Below are positions 6,527 through 7,467 of a DNA stretch of 7,467 nt, piece by piece. Where the stretch lies: NCBI GenBank assembly GCA_964472905.1, contig CAYYMI010000090.1:1-7467 (forward strand), written 5' to 3'. Below the pieces are notes generated by a model. It was not told the DNA's origin and made no database searches. It saw nothing but the letters and a program-made list of their open reading frames with translations. The translations under genes were made by a program, and so were the position numbers. This stretch comes from Hellea sp964472905. GTDB taxonomy: Bacteria > Pseudomonadota > Alphaproteobacteria > Caulobacterales > Maricaulaceae. Positions within the stretch are counted from its first letter, which is position 1, and the number at the start of each line of letters is the position of its first letter.

Positions 6527-7327
6527 TTACAGATCAAATGTCCCGATAACAGGCACATGGTCTGAGGGTTTAACGCCGTCGCGAACATTACGGTCAATCT
6601 TCAAACTGGTCAGCTTATCCGCCGCTTGAGGGGAGCACAGCAGGTGATCAATGCGTATACCCAGATTATTTTGCCACGACCCGCGCTGATAATCCCAAAA
6701 TGTGAATTGCTCCGGCCGGCCATCAAGCTGTTCAAACGCCTCAGTCAGGCCAAGGTTAAGGAGGGCGCGCCACGCCGCATGGGTTTCAGGACGGTAAGCC
6801 GCGTCACCTTCCCATCCTTTCGGGTCATGGACATCTTTCGCGCTCGGGATAACATTATAATCGCCCGCCAAAATAAGTGGTTCTTCATAGTTTAAAATGA
6901 TGGCAGCATGCTCTTCCAAACGCTGCATCCAGTTAAGTTTGTATTTATACTTTTCACTCAAGCCTCCATCTTCACCGCTGACGGGGTTGCCATTAGGCAA
7001 ATAAATCGAGGCGACACGAAACGGGCCTCCGGGGCCCGAGATAACAGCTTCAATATATCGGGCCTGCTCATCGCTTTCATCACCGGGCAGGCGGGCTTGG
7101 ACCTCATCAAAAGGATGCTTAGATAATATAGCCACGCCATTATAGCTCTTCTGCCCATGGGTTTCGATATTATAGCCTAATGCCTCGATTTCCATGCGCG
7201 GAAACGCGTCATCCACGGTTTTTATCTCTTGCAGACACACAACATCGGGCTTGGCCTCAGAGAGCCATTTCGTCACCGCATGCATACGGGCATTGATAGA
7301 GTTTACATTCCAAGTTGCGATTTGCAT
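6527..7327 (-). CDS. xthA: Exodeoxyribonuclease III (ExoIII/APE1-type AP endonuclease)
   Basis: Base-excision-repair enzyme that cuts 5' to abasic sites and has 3'-5' exonuclease and 3'-phosphodiesterase activity on duplex DNA, Mg2+-dependent. From the Met at 7327 the protein is 266 residues, matching the roughly 268 of E. coli ExoIII. It begins with the expected MQIATWNVNSINAR. Active-site residues of the endonuclease/exonuclease/phosphatase fold are all visible: Asn7, Glu34 (LQEIK), Tyr109 (IYLPNG), Asp156 and Asn158 (GDYNVIP), Asp227 (RIDHLL), and Asp256-His257 (SDHVPV). An in-frame ATG at 7375 would add 16 residues (MNQGLTFTSLSPTNTS) unlike anything expected in the family. Neither start has a clear Shine-Dalgarno, so 7327 is preferred on homology alone. 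Function is confident. It is on the same strand as the PAP2-like pair and 92 nt upstream, with no obvious functional link. Confidence 0.95.
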   Translation of the reverse strand: MQIATWNVNSINARMHAVTKWLSEAKPDVVCLQEIKTVDDAFPRMEIEALGYNIETHGQKSYNGVAILSKHPFDEVQARLPGDESDEQARYIEAVISGPGGPFRVASIYLPNGNPVSGEDGGLSEKYKYKLNWMQRLEEHAAIILNYEEPLILAGDYNVIPSAKDVHDPKGWEGDAAYRPETHAAWRALLNLGLTEAFEQLDGRPEQFTFWDYQRGSWQNNLGIRIDHLLCSPQAADKLTSLKIDRNVRDGVKPSDHVPVIGTFDL

Positions 7328-7415
7328 GGAAGTGTTCGTCGGTGAGAGGGAGGTGAAAGTCAAGCCTTGGTTCATGTGAATTGCGTTAGCTGATACTCAC
7401 GCAGGGGACTATGGT

Positions 7416-7437
7416 CGGCCAAAGCGGTCTTTGGTCG
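7416..7437. other. Short hairpin upstream of xthA
   Basis: CGGCCAAAG (7416-7424) and CTTTGGTCG (7429-7437) can pair over 9 positions, with one G.U and a 4-nt loop. No T-run follows on either strand, so it is not a standard intrinsic terminator. It sits about 90 nt upstream of the preferred xthA start, in the gene-free stretch that continues to the right edge. It could be an operator, a leader structure or chance. Confidence 0.35.
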
Positions 7438-7467
7438 TGAATGTGGTTTTAATTGTCTCCGAATCTT

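Noticed and set aside
6626..7126. Two plus-strand frames (89 and 72 codons) antisense to xthA
   Set aside because: Every catalytic residue of ExoIII is encoded on the minus strand across this region; the plus-strand translations look random.

Overview
The window looks like a bacterial chromosome segment, most likely from an alphaproteobacterium of moderate GC. That placement rests mainly on the remembered feel of the valyl-tRNA synthetase (blocks such as GYRNFGTKLW followed by MNEC) and on the mix of families present; no rRNA or other firm taxonomic marker is visible. I would not go below class.

Layout. Positions 1-2245 (+) hold the 3' four-fifths of valS, cut by the left edge. Six bases after its stop comes a TTG-started gene for a membrane-anchored DUF3137-family protein (2252-3205, +). 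After 34 nt comes a second, shorter-headed DUF3137-like paralogue without membrane segments (3240-4229, +). The next genes are on the minus strand. Two tandem paralogous polytopic membrane proteins of the PAP2 / Aur1-like superfamily (transcribed in the order 6434-5334, then 5341-4226) overlap by 8 nt. The downstream one ends convergently inside the stop codon of the second DUF3137 gene. Upstream of the pair, also on the minus strand, is xthA (exodeoxyribonuclease III, 6527-7327). The last 140 nt hold no gene I can support, only a short hairpin.

How the parts relate. Two housekeeping genes (valS and xthA) flank a block of four accessory genes, made of two tandem paralogue pairs of poorly characterised membrane-related families. 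Hand-counted sample rows put the PAP2 and DUF3137 genes near 40% GC, against roughly 46-60% for most of valS and about 57-60% in two rows of xthA. The two pairs are in opposite, convergent operons, so a shared function is only a hypothesis. The most unusual single feature is an AT-rich, in-frame stretch of about 50 extra codons in valS between the ISRQLWWGH and DPDVLDTW motifs. I see no tRNA, rRNA, CRISPR array, insertion sequence or phage gene.
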